Part shown: one piece after another, positions 27,713-35,962 of the stretch
How positions within the stretch are numbered: position 1 is the first letter of the stretch
Layout of the letters: every line of letters begins with the position of its first letter
From: DASXZH01 sp036502005
GTDB taxonomy: Bacteria; Armatimonadota; Fimbriimonadia; Fimbriimonadales; Fimbriimonadaceae
NCBI GenBank assembly: GCA_036502005.1
Contig: DASXZH010000003.1
Location: forward strand, 1 to 64,000
Direction of reading: 5' to 3'
Length of the DNA stretch: 64,000 bases
Program-made: the position numbers and the translations under genes
Notes under the pieces: generated by a model
Seen by the model: only the letters and a program-made list of their open reading frames with translations
The model's database searches: none
Told to the model about the DNA's origin: nothing

Positions 27713-30199
27713 TCAATCTTCGGTCGCAGCCCGTTCTAAGCGCAGGGACATATTCTCGATGCGTTCCGTCATCGTTTCCGACGTGACCGTATTCCGCAAT
27801 CGGTCCACCAGAATTGGAAACGCCAACGGAGTTGGTTTTGGCGGCTCTCTAAAAATCAAGCGGGCCCGAGATAGGCGTTCCAAGGTTAAAGCAAGCCGCG
27901 TTTGCTCAAGCTGCTTTTCCAAAACCTCACGGTTCGCCTGGTGCAACAGCATATTGCCCGGGTCGTACTGTGCGAAAACATCGTAAAACAAGCCGCTGCT
28001 CGCTTGGATCTGCCGCATGGATTTCTGGCTTCCGGGAAACCCCTGAAACGTAAGACCAGCAACCCGTGCGATCTCGCGGAACTGGCGTTTCGCCATTTCG
28101 GCCGCGTTCAGGCTGGCCGGGATGTCGTCGTACAGAGTCGAAACCCCATGCTCAACAGGCAAGAAAGACAGAGTAAACAAGCCTTTCTCAATGGCGTCGT
28201 CAAGCGCTGCCCGTTCCGGCGAGAGCAACTCGATTCCGTAATCGTTGCAAGCCACCGTAAACGTGATCTTCTGAATCCGGGAAATGCGGTAGGCGAAGAG
28301 TGCAGCAAGGCCCTCGTGAACCAGACGGCCCTCCACCGGATATAGAAAGATATGGTGCCCCTCCCGCGTTTTAACCCGCTCGATAAGCAGTTCGTCGGCG
28401 GCTGGAACGTGAGACCACTTAGCTTGAAGCTGCAGAATTGGTGAAACTGTTTCCATTTCCGCGCTATCCAAAACCCCGAAAGACGCCTCTTCCAATTCCT
28501 CCCGTACCGCGCTGGCGAGCTCCGTGGAAAGCGGAATGCGCCCACCCATCCAACGCGGGATAGACCCCTTAATGCTCTTAGCCGGCTTCACGTAGGCGGT
28601 CATATCTTTAACACGAACAAAAGTTAAAGGTTTGCCCGAAAAGATGAACTTATCGCCCGGCGAAAGCCTGGCGATGAAAGATTCTTCAACCGTGCCCAGA
28701 CGGTGGCCGCTCATGTACTGAACGTTCATGGCACCATCGCTGGTGATAGTGCCGATCGACATCCGGTGGCGTCTTGCAATCTTGGAATCCTCAACCCGGA
28801 AAACCCCATCCACCAAAACCACCCGACGGTATTCCGGATAAGCGCGAAGCGCTTCGCCGCCGCGGGTTATAAAGTCGAGAACCCAAACCCACTCAAGATC
28901 GGTAAGACCTTGATAGGAGCGTGTTGTCCGCACTTCGTGCAGCATTTCCTCGTTCGTAAACCCACCCCCAAGGGCAATGGTTACTAGGTGCTGGGCAAGG
29001 ACATCCAACGGCCTTGCTACGGGCGATCGCTGCTCAATCTTGCCCGCTTTCGCGGCCTTTCTAATAGCAGCCACATCGATCAACTCCATTGCAAAAGTGG
29101 GCACGCAAGTGATCCGGCTGGGAACGCCGGGCTGGTGCCCCGACCGTCCCGCGCGTTGAAGCAACCGCGCAACACCCTTAGGAGATCCAACCTGAAGCAC
29201 ACGGTCCACAGGCGTAAAGTCCACGCCTAAATCCAAGCTCGACGTACAAACCACCGCTCGCAGCTTGCCCATCTTGATCCCTTGCTCAACAGCGTCCCGC
29301 ACCTCGCGGTCAAGGGATCCGTGGTGGATCTCGATAAAGCCTTTCCATTCCGGCTTGGCATCCAAAATTGCTTGAAACCAGATCTCCGTTTGCGATCTGG
29401 TGTTGGTAAAAAGCAGCGCCGACCGCGATTCCTCTAAGGCTTGGATTACTTGCGGCAGCATCCGGGTGCCTAAATGGCCCGCCCAAGGGAAGCGCTCAAT
29501 CGTTTTCGGCAGAAGGGAATCGATGATCACTTCTTTGGGAATATTGCCTTGCACCAAGGCCCCATTAACGGCCGCGACTCCCGCGCCGAGTAGGGTTTCC
29601 ATGGCCTCGTGCAGGTTGCCAAGGGTGGCCGAGATCCCCCACGTTCGCAACTCCGGATTCCAATGCCGTAAACGCGCCAACGCCAGTTCTGCCTGGACGC
29701 CACGCTTGGTGGCCATCAGTTCGTGCCACTCATCCACGATCACGCACTTCAAACCAGCGAACAATAAGTGCGCATCCTCGCGGCTTAGCAGTAGGGAAAG
29801 GCTTTCAGGGGTGGTGACCAACGCGGCCGGCAGGCGCTCTTTTTGTTTCGCCTTTACGGCGCCGCTTGTGTCACCGGTGCGGGTTTGCACGTCCCATTTC
29901 AAACCTAGTTCTTCCAAGGGAGCGTGGAGCGCCGCCATAGTGTCGGCAGCCAAGGCACGCAAGGGCGTTAGCCACAAGACCCTAATTCCCTTTGGGTTGA
30001 GATCGCCTCGCTCCATGGCGACGATTAACGGCGCCATCCAGGCCGCGTAGGTTTTTCCGGTGCCCGTCGCACTATGGATGAGCCCGCTTTGGCCCTCCTC
30101 GTATCGCTCCCACACCTGTTCCTGAAAGGGAAACGCCTCCCAGCCACGCGAAGCAAACCATTGTAGGACCCGGGCGCGGGATTCGGCCGGAGGGACCAT
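27713..30199 (-). CDS. Lhr-like DEXH-box DNA helicase (ligase-associated type)
   Basis: An 828-residue SF2 helicase. Motif I is SATGTGKTYAAW, Ib LTPLRALAAD, Ic TTPESLSLLL, II VIVDEWHE, III GISATLGN, and the C-terminal RecA half has LDLGVDFTPVDRVLQVGSPKGVARLLQRAGRSGH; a WH domain and Lhr-type C-terminal region follow. This matches the ligase-associated DNA damage response DEXH helicases that normally sit beside an ATP-dependent ligase, a metallo-beta-lactamase exonuclease and a phosphoesterase. None of these is adjacent here. It probably unwinds 3'-tailed or RNA:DNA duplexes during repair. TTG at 30205 is an alternative start. Confidence 0.9.
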   Translation of the reverse strand: MVPPAESRARVLQWFASRGWEAFPFQEQVWERYEEGQSGLIHSATGTGKTYAAWMAPLIVAMERGDLNPKGIRVLWLTPLRALAADTMAALHAPLEELGLKWDVQTRTGDTSGAVKAKQKERLPAALVTTPESLSLLLSREDAHLLFAGLKCVIVDEWHELMATKRGVQAELALARLRHWNPELRTWGISATLGNLHEAMETLLGAGVAAVNGALVQGNIPKEVIIDSLLPKTIERFPWAGHLGTRMLPQVIQALEESRSALLFTNTRSQTEIWFQAILDAKPEWKGFIEIHHGSLDREVRDAVEQGIKMGKLRAVVCTSSLDLGVDFTPVDRVLQVGSPKGVARLLQRAGRSGHQPGVPSRITCVPTFAMELIDVAAIRKAAKAGKIEQRSPVARPLDVLAQHLVTIALGGGFTNEEMLHEVRTTRSYQGLTDLEWVWVLDFITRGGEALRAYPEYRRVVLVDGVFRVEDSKIARRHRMSIGTITSDGAMNVQYMSGHRLGTVEESFIARLSPGDKFIFSGKPLTFVRVKDMTAYVKPAKSIKGSIPRWMGGRIPLSTELASAVREELEEASFGVLDSAEMETVSPILQLQAKWSHVPAADELLIERVKTREGHHIFLYPVEGRLVHEGLAALFAYRISRIQKITFTVACNDYGIELLSPERAALDDAIEKGLFTLSFLPVEHGVSTLYDDIPASLNAAEMAKRQFREIARVAGLTFQGFPGSQKSMRQIQASSGLFYDVFAQYDPGNMLLHQANREVLEKQLEQTRLALTLERLSRARLIFREPPKPTPLAFPILVDRLRNTVTSETMTERIENMSLRLERAATED

Positions 30200-30278
30200 T
30201 TCCAAATTGTATCTTTTCGGCAGATTCGCGGGTGTGATGAAGTTACTTACGATAATATAAAGGTATCGGGCTTAACTT

Positions 30279-30725
30279 ATGAGCGATGAAAATGGTTTGA
30301 ATAGTTGCGAAGGGGCAGTTCTTCGCGGGAAGCTTACACAGAACGCTAAAACCCGACTCTATGCGAGCGCCGTGGGCAGCGGGCTCGTTACTAGCTTTGT
30401 GTCCGGCCTAACGCATTCCCCGTCCTGGTCATTTTTCGCTTGCATAGTTTCCAGTGTGGTCATAACGCTTCTCATCGGTGGCGAGACCGTGAATGGGGAC
30501 CTTAAAACAGCGTATCAATATCTTCGAACGCGAGGAAGCGTCTTTAAACTCTTATCGGCCGTGATATTGCTGGGCGTGCTTGGCCTTATTTGGTGTGTGT
30601 TTTTGTACCCCCGCACATGGGGTGTCGGTTTCTTCATAGGCCTATTGGTTCTCCTAGTCGCGCTTCGCATATTCCGTAAGCCCCGTCGTTATCCGAGTTC
30701 CGAAAAAGGCATGAAGCTTTATTAG
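30279..30725 (+). CDS. Hypothetical small membrane protein (148 aa)
   Basis: Three to four hydrophobic helices (for example VFKLLSAVILLGVLGLIWCVF and GFFIGLLVLLVALRIF) and a basic C-terminal tail RKPRRYPSS. No family recognised. It is divergent from the helicase gene. Confidence 0.6.
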   Translation: MSDENGLNSCEGAVLRGKLTQNAKTRLYASAVGSGLVTSFVSGLTHSPSWSFFACIVSSVVITLLIGGETVNGDLKTAYQYLRTRGSVFKLLSAVILLGVLGLIWCVFLYPRTWGVGFFIGLLVLLVALRIFRKPRRYPSSEKGMKLY

Positions 30726-30776
30726 GTGTTGCGACCTTCAAGTGGCGCCAGCGCATTAAGGTGCATAATCCTTACC

Positions 30777-31727
30777 ATGCTCGGCCAAAGAATGGAAGAA
30801 GAGTTGCGCGAGCAGCCCACCCTGCTTCAGCAAAATTGGGCTTTTTACGATGATTTCGCCGCCCAAAGCTTGCGCGGAAAAGAGTTTCAACTCGTACTGC
30901 TCGTGGCTAGGGGTTCTTCGGACAATGCCGCGCTTTATGCCCGTTACTTGATAGAGATTTATCTGGGAATTCCCGTGGTGCTTGCCGCGCCGTCGGTTTT
31001 AACCCGGTACGACAAGAAAATCCGTTATCCCAAAAACACGCTGGCTATCGGGATCTCCCAAAGCGGGGCCGCGCCGGATGTTTCCGAAGTGATGGGCTAC
31101 ATTCGCGAATCCGGCCACACCACTTTTGCCATTACCAACACTCCTAAATCCACGATCACGGATTTGGCCGAGTTTTCCCTTCTGCTGAACCTTAAAAAAG
31201 AGGTGGCCGTTGCCGCAACTAAGACCTATTCCGCATCGCTGCTAGCTCTTTATGCAGTCTGTCGGGGGCTAAAAGCTGACTTGGAGTGTCCGCACCTGCC
31301 CGACGATCTATGGGTCCAACAATGTGGAACCAGGGCCCGCGTGGATTCAACTCGCCTGCCCGACTGCGAAAACCTTTTCACCCTCGCAAGGGGCATCAGG
31401 TTTTGCAGCGCGGAAGAATCCGCCCTGAAGCTAATGGAATGCGCGTTGTTGCCTTGCTTGTCTTATTCCCAGGCGGATTTTGAACACGGCCCAAAGGCCC
31501 TAGCCTCTGATAAAAGCGCTGCCATTGTTTATGGCCAGCCGCCCGCGCATTGGAAAAACGAAGGTTTTCATTATTCTCAAGCGCCCGAACGGGCAGGCGT
31601 TGCAGAGGCGATTCAGCCCATTTGGGACGCGATCTACGCGCAGTGGCTGGCCCTCGTCGTCGCGCGTCAGCGCGGGCTTGATCCGGATAAGCCGGAAGGG
31701 TTGTTGAAGGTTACGAAGACCTTGTAA
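30777..31727 (+). CDS. SIS-domain aminosugar phosphate protein (GlmS isomerase-like)
   Basis: A 316-residue protein with two SIS domains: LVARGSSDNAALYARYL, GISQSGAAPDV and KEVAVAATKTYSASL are the phosphosugar-binding signatures shared with the C-terminal half of GlmS and with AgaS/FrlB-type deaminases. It lacks the glutaminase domain, so it is probably a glucosamine-6-phosphate deaminase-like or regulatory enzyme of aminosugar catabolism. ATG 30777 (MLGQRMEEELREQP) is taken, matching the usual N-terminus; the frame is open from 30726. Confidence 0.85.
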   Translation: MLGQRMEEELREQPTLLQQNWAFYDDFAAQSLRGKEFQLVLLVARGSSDNAALYARYLIEIYLGIPVVLAAPSVLTRYDKKIRYPKNTLAIGISQSGAAPDVSEVMGYIRESGHTTFAITNTPKSTITDLAEFSLLLNLKKEVAVAATKTYSASLLALYAVCRGLKADLECPHLPDDLWVQQCGTRARVDSTRLPDCENLFTLARGIRFCSAEESALKLMECALLPCLSYSQADFEHGPKALASDKSAAIVYGQPPAHWKNEGFHYSQAPERAGVAEAIQPIWDAIYAQWLALVVARQRGLDPDKPEGLLKVTKTL

Positions 31728-32186
31728 GAGTAGCGGATGGGGGATAGTCGATAGGGGATAGAACTCGGAGTACACAGTAAACAGTAAACAGTAAACAGTA
31801 AACAGTAAACGGTAAACGGGTCGGAGTCAGCCTCGAACCATCCGGCAAAAAGTGGGTCCCCTCAGCCCTCCCCCGCTTCGTTCCTCAGCGACCCCTCCTC
31901 GATGAGGGGTGATTTAACCTCCGGCAAGCGAGGCTGTGGCCCAGAAGCGAAATTGAGCCTACGACGCTGCCCAGATTTGGTTTCTGGATCTCACGTGGGT
32001 AGCCGCACGACAATCATTTCTCCTCGAGGAGAAGTCGGTGAGGAACGAACCGGAAGAGGGCAAATAGGACCAGCTGTTTCGTGACAACGTCCAAAGTCCC
32101 GAATTCCGAACCGTTTACTGCTTACCGTTTACTGCTTCCCGGTTACTCTTGGGCGGCTTCGCCCGCCCAAGAGTAAACTCTCATAT
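31728..32186. repeat. Composite repeat region, GTAAACA inverted arms around GC-rich core
   Basis: Gene-free 459 bp. Left arm 31775-31820 is about six CAGTAAA units, ending in GGTAAACGG; right arm 32106-32147 reads CCGTTTACTGCTTACCG and repeats, its complement. Between the arms are further inverted words (GAGGAAC/GTTCCTC, CTCCTCGAGGAG). The same GTAAAC wording returns at 56552-56723. A perfect hairpin closes the region (separate entry). Confidence 0.8.
32143..32176 (+). promoter_or_regulatory. Perfect 14-bp hairpin just upstream of the ACT-lysC operon
   Basis: TTACTCTTGGGCGG (32143-32156) pairs without mismatch with 32163-32176, leaving a CTTCGC loop. It ends 10 nt before the GTG start at 32187, which has no clear Shine-Dalgarno. 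It may act as an mRNA structure controlling translation or as a terminator for upstream reading; no U-tract follows. It could equally be only the end of the repeat block. Confidence 0.5.
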
Positions 32187-32663
32187 GTGCAAGCCGGACA
32201 GACCCAATTCGAAGCCCCTCGCGGCGTAAGCGAGATCGAGGTGCGCCACGGCTTTGCCCAAGTCCACTTCGTCCTCGGTTCGCGAGAGCTCACAATTAAG
32301 CGCCTGGAAGTCCTAAAAGTTATCGCCGAGGCCGGCGTCAGCCACAAATATCTGCAACTCACCCAGAACGGGTTGGCCCTCATAATAGCCGAAGCTCAAG
32401 TCGCTGAAATGGAGGAACTCCTAAACAAGGCGGGCATCACTTTCGAGCTCAACAAGGGCCGGAGCATGATCCTCGTGAAGTCAATCGGGCTTTGGGAAGA
32501 GCCGGGGACCATTGCATCGATAGTCGAAGCCGCGATCGCATCTGGCGTCCAAGTCGACCACGTGGGCGATATGCACGACCGAATGTATATGGTGGTGAAG
32601 GGTGAGGTCGCTGAAGACACCGCCGCGAAGTTTAGAGAGCACCTTACGGGGCGAAAGAATTGA
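32187..32663 (+). CDS. ACT-domain protein, probable regulatory companion of aspartokinase
   Basis: 158 residues containing two ACT-like repeats: VSEIEVRHGFAQVHFVLGS...LEVLKVIAEAGVSHKYLQLTQ and SMILVKSIGLWEEPGTIASIVEAAIASGVQVDHV. ACT domains bind amino acids and control metabolic enzymes. The stop overlaps the TTG start of aspartokinase by 4 bp (TTGA), so the two are coupled. It may add a separate lysine- or threonine-sensing subunit, which is inference. GTG start; 32143-32176 hairpin precedes it. Confidence 0.85.
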   Translation: MQAGQTQFEAPRGVSEIEVRHGFAQVHFVLGSRELTIKRLEVLKVIAEAGVSHKYLQLTQNGLALIIAEAQVAEMEELLNKAGITFELNKGRSMILVKSIGLWEEPGTIASIVEAAIASGVQVDHVGDMHDRMYMVVKGEVAEDTAAKFREHLTGRKN

Positions 32664-33982
32664 AGATAAAGGTTCTCAAGTTTGGTGGCACCAGCGTGGC
32701 CACCAAAGAAGCCAGAGCCGCTGCCGCCCAGCGCGTTTTTGATGCCCGCGAGCAGGGTTTCAGTCCCATCGCGGTGGTAAGCGCAATTGGCAGAAAAGGG
32801 GCGCCATACGCCACCGATACCTTGATAAACGAGTTCAAAGAGGTCAATCCCCAGCTACCTGCCATTGCTAGAGAGTTGGATTTAATCATGGCTTGCGGCG
32901 AAATCATCTCCGCCGCCATCTTCTCCCAGTCTTGCCGTTCACTCGGGTTTAAAGCGGCCGCCGTGACCGGCATGCAGGCCGGGATTAGCACCGATGGCAA
33001 ATTTGGCAACGCTCGCATTGTAAGCGTCGATCCCAAGAAGATCTTGGCCCTTTTGGAAAGGGACGTAACGCCCGTGATCTGCGGTTTTCAAGGCTCGCCA
33101 GTGGACGAGCCGGATGAGATCACCACCCTCGGCCGGGGCGGCACAGACACCACCGCAGCCGCCATCGGGGCCGCCGTAAAAGCCTGCGCAGTAGAAATTT
33201 ATACGGATGTGGACGGCATCAAAACCGCCGACCCGGACTCCGTCCCCAATGCCCCAACGCTAAGACGCATGAGCTACGACGAAGTGGCGGAACTCGCACA
33301 CCTCGGCGCAAAGGTGCTTCACCCCCGCGCGGCCGAGATTGCCATGCGTTACTCAATCCCCCTTTGGGTGAAGAACTCGTTCAGCGGTGACGAGGGCACT
33401 GAGATCGTGAGCGAAGATGTTTCTTACTCACGCAACGTCACTGGCATCACCCACTCCGGAAAGCTGGTTTACCTCCAGTTCGATTTGGCGAAGCTGTCGC
33501 AAATGGATCGAGCTAAGTTAGAGCGACAACTCTTTGCCATGTGCGCGCGGTTTGGTATCGCCCTCCACATGCTAAATCTGAGTCCTGAAGGCGTGGGATT
33601 TGCCATCAATCGCGAGCAGTATGCCAACGCGGAGCGCTTGCTGGATGGGCTCGTTATTCCCATCGCGTCTGGCAAGGATTTCATTCTGCAGTTGGGTACG
33701 GCTTCACAAAAGGTGCAAGCTCAGCAGGAGATGTTGCGCCACGTGCAGCCGGTTGTAGCCGAAAAAACCGAAGGTTGCACCATGATATCCGTTATAGGGC
33801 GGACGTATTTCGGCAAACCGGGCGTGTTTTATCGGATCCTCCGTATCCTTCACGAGGCAAAAGTGCAGGTTTTCCAAACGGCAGACAGTGACTTTTCGGT
33901 GAGCTTCCTGATTCCCGAGACCGAAACCTACCGCGCGGTTAGAGTGGTTCATGACAACTTGGTACCTGAAAGTGTCTCGTAG
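32660..33982 (+). CDS. lysC: Aspartate kinase
   Basis: A 440-residue aspartokinase. KVLKFGGTSVA is the ATP/aspartate entry motif, TLGRGGTDTTAAAIGAA and EIYTDVDGIKTADP follow, and two C-terminal ACT domains (about 280-435, e.g. GCTMISVIGRTYFGKPGVFYRIL) give feedback control. It phosphorylates aspartate, the first step to lysine, threonine, methionine and diaminopimelate. TTG start overlapping the ACT gene stop. Confidence 0.95.
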   Translation: MKIKVLKFGGTSVATKEARAAAAQRVFDAREQGFSPIAVVSAIGRKGAPYATDTLINEFKEVNPQLPAIARELDLIMACGEIISAAIFSQSCRSLGFKAAAVTGMQAGISTDGKFGNARIVSVDPKKILALLERDVTPVICGFQGSPVDEPDEITTLGRGGTDTTAAAIGAAVKACAVEIYTDVDGIKTADPDSVPNAPTLRRMSYDEVAELAHLGAKVLHPRAAEIAMRYSIPLWVKNSFSGDEGTEIVSEDVSYSRNVTGITHSGKLVYLQFDLAKLSQMDRAKLERQLFAMCARFGIALHMLNLSPEGVGFAINREQYANAERLLDGLVIPIASGKDFILQLGTASQKVQAQQEMLRHVQPVVAEKTEGCTMISVIGRTYFGKPGVFYRILRILHEAKVQVFQTADSDFSVSFLIPETETYRAVRVVHDNLVPESVS

Positions 33983-33987
33983 TTCTG

Positions 33988-34113
33988 AGCCCTTCCCCTT
34001 GCGCTCCGGGGAGTCGAATCCACTCGGAGGGGGTTCAAGGGGGAAACCAGACCGATGGCTTGTGCGGTCAGGTGCCCCTTTTAGTGGAGGGGGAAGGGTT
34101 GGGATGGGGGTCT
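33988..34113. repeat. GC-rich hairpin repeat sharing its core with 11957-12102
   Basis: AGCCCTTCCCCTTGCGCTCCGG at its left end and GGAGGGGGAAGGG plus TTGGGATGGGGGTCT at its right end match the core of the 12.0-kb element, with about 60 bp of other sequence in between. Fills the lysC-folP gap. Confidence 0.75.
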
Positions 34114-34145
34114 TATGGGAGCAGAGCTTCGCGAGGAGCAATTAG

Positions 34146-34973
34146 TTGACCTTTAGCCTCCCTCCAAACCGCCCCGCGCTTATGGGCATCCTCAACGTGA
34201 CCCCCGATAGCTTCAGCGACGGCGGCCTCTACGCAACCACCGAATCCGCCGTAGCCAGAGCCCTCCAAATGACAGAAGAAGGCGCAGACATCATCGATGT
34301 CGGCGCCGAATCGACAAGGCCCGGTTCTCAACCGATCACAGAACAAGAAGAGTTAAACCGCGCACTCCCAGTAATAGAAAAACTCGCAAATCAAAACATA
34401 ACCCTATCAATCGACACGCAAAAGCCGGAAGTCGCCAGGCAAGCATTAAGAGCGGGCGCCAAAATCATAAATGATATCGGCGGTTTGCGAGACCCCCAAA
34501 TGTTCGCACTCTGCGCGCAAGAAAAGCCCTACATCTGCATCATGCACATGCAGGGCACGCCAGAGACCATGCAGCAAAGCCCAAAATACGAGAACGTCAC
34601 AGCAGAAGTAAAAACCTACCTCCTCGAAAAAGCCCAACAGGCCATAAAAGAAGGAGTTCCAAAGGAGAAAATCTGGATCGACCCCGGCTTCGGTTTCGGC
34701 AAAACCCTAGAGCAAAACCTCATCCTGCTCAACCATCTAGAAGCCTTCACCGAAACGGAATTCCCTGTCCTCATCGGCGCTAGCCGTAAAGGGTTCCTAA
34801 GCAAAATCGCAGGCACGGAAGGTTCAGATCAGAGGCTCGAAGCAACCCTCGCCTTCCAAACCATCGCACAAGTAAAAGGGGCACGGATAATCCGTGCCCA
34901 CGATATAATAGCGGCAAAAAGAACGATGAATGCCGTCGCCGCTATAACGGCAGCTAACCTACGACCCCAGTAG
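34146..34973 (+). CDS. folP: Dihydropteroate synthase
   Basis: A 275-residue TIM-barrel enzyme. LMGILNVTPDSFSDGG and DIIDVGAESTRPGS are the two family signatures, with INDIGG, IWIDPGFGFGKT and the sulfonamide-region SRKGFLSKI. It condenses 4-aminobenzoate with dihydropterin pyrophosphate in folate synthesis. TTG start at 34146 with GAGGAG 7 nt upstream. The 3' end overlaps the convergent LolA-like gene by 20 bp. Confidence 0.95.
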   Translation: MTFSLPPNRPALMGILNVTPDSFSDGGLYATTESAVARALQMTEEGADIIDVGAESTRPGSQPITEQEELNRALPVIEKLANQNITLSIDTQKPEVARQALRAGAKIINDIGGLRDPQMFALCAQEKPYICIMHMQGTPETMQQSPKYENVTAEVKTYLLEKAQQAIKEGVPKEKIWIDPGFGFGKTLEQNLILLNHLEAFTETEFPVLIGASRKGFLSKIAGTEGSDQRLEATLAFQTIAQVKGARIIRAHDIIAAKRTMNAVAAITAANLRPQ

Positions 34974-35790
34974 ACTGGAGCGCTTTAGAGCCTGACGGTG
35001 GAACAAAGGTAAAAGTGGTATTGGTTGGAGCGGTCACCTGCGGAGTGATGGAGAGGATCACTTGCAGGTTCTTGGGGTTGGAAGTATCCGTATTGTCTGC
35101 CTCGGCCACATAGATCGCGGTGATAACATAGCCCTCGGTGCCATCGGGGAGAGCCGTGCTGGTTCGCTGCAGAACAATGGACCGGTTTACCGTGCCCGTG
35201 ACTTCGTACGTCACGTAATCCATAACCGCGCTTGGTGTGTAAGACGTGCCCGTGATTGGGTCAATCGCCGGGCCGGTAGTGGTGTTGATTTCGGTCATCT
35301 CGCCGCTGCTCCAAGGGCTGTAGATAGAAGCATCCGCGCCATAAGCTTCCTGAAGGAACCTGGCCGCGTAGTTTCCGCGAAGGCCGGAGAACGAATCAAA
35401 ATGCTGGAGCAAGTTCATGCGGTAATCCGATTGGGCGGTGTTGGTGGTCGCTGCGTAATAGTGAGCGAGGTAAGAACGCTGGGTGGGATAATAGTTGAAC
35501 AGAGTCTCGCCGTCGGCCACCAACTGGGCGACTTGTACACCATTAACATAGTCCGCTGCCGCCATCTTTGCCGAATTGGCCGTCTGCTCGGTCGGGTCCC
35601 ACACCCAGTCGATGATTTCGGAAGAGTTGGTTTGCTTTTGGTTGTTCTGGCGAATCGAATCGACTTGAATTTGAACCGCAGGGAACTCCCGCATGTTTTG
35701 ATAAGCCGCCTGAATCTTAACCACGTCATCGGTCTGCGCAAAAGCCGCCGCCGATAAACCAAACACCACACCTAGGAAAATCTTTCTCAC
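34954..35790 (-). CDS. LolA-like secreted protein
   Basis: Signal peptide (V/M)RKIFLGVVFGLSAAAFA, then about 260 residues with the LolA/RseB-like beta pattern: an opening helix VVKIQAAYQNMREFPAVQIQV, IDWVWDPTEQTANS, and a C-terminal VTAPTNTTFTFVPPSGSKAL typical of outer-membrane lipoprotein carrier-like proteins. It may bind lipid in the periplasm. GTG 35790 gives the clean signal peptide; the frame is open to 35850. Confidence 0.65.
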   Translation of the reverse strand: MRKIFLGVVFGLSAAAFAQTDDVVKIQAAYQNMREFPAVQIQVDSIRQNNQKQTNSSEIIDWVWDPTEQTANSAKMAAADYVNGVQVAQLVADGETLFNYYPTQRSYLAHYYAATTNTAQSDYRMNLLQHFDSFSGLRGNYAARFLQEAYGADASIYSPWSSGEMTEINTTTGPAIDPITGTSYTPSAVMDYVTYEVTGTVNRSIVLQRTSTALPDGTEGYVITAIYVAEADNTDTSNPKNLQVILSITPQVTAPTNTTFTFVPPSGSKALQSTGVVG

Positions 35791-35887
35791 AACAGTATCT
35801 TGTGACGAGTCTAATTTCCATGAAGTTCGAAAAAAACAATAGTTGCGCAAAGGGCGCTAAATAGGGAACTTTTCCCTCAAACCGTTC

Positions 35888-35918
35888 TTCAAAGTCAGTT
35901 TTTGCCGCCGGATATAAT
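35888..35918 (+). promoter_or_regulatory. Likely promoter of thrS
   Basis: A perfect -10 hexamer TATAAT at 35913-35918 with a weak -35 candidate TTCAAA at 35888-35893 (19-bp spacer). The leader would be about 40 nt and carries GGGAGG ahead of the ATG at 35963. No T-box structure fits in so short a leader. Confidence 0.5.
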
Positions 35919-35962
35919 AGGTGTTACAACTCGTTCCCATTGTATGGGAGGGCCCCAAAATT

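Noticed and set aside
29400..30050. 216-codon plus-strand open frame inside the helicase gene
   Set aside because: Antisense shadow; the minus-strand helicase shows all motifs in order.
31775..31820. CRISPR-like array
   Set aside because: Units of 7 nt repeat without spacers; array spacing and repeat length do not match CRISPR.
35062..35757. 231-codon plus-strand open frame
   Set aside because: Antisense of the LolA-like gene, whose signal peptide and pattern are convincing.
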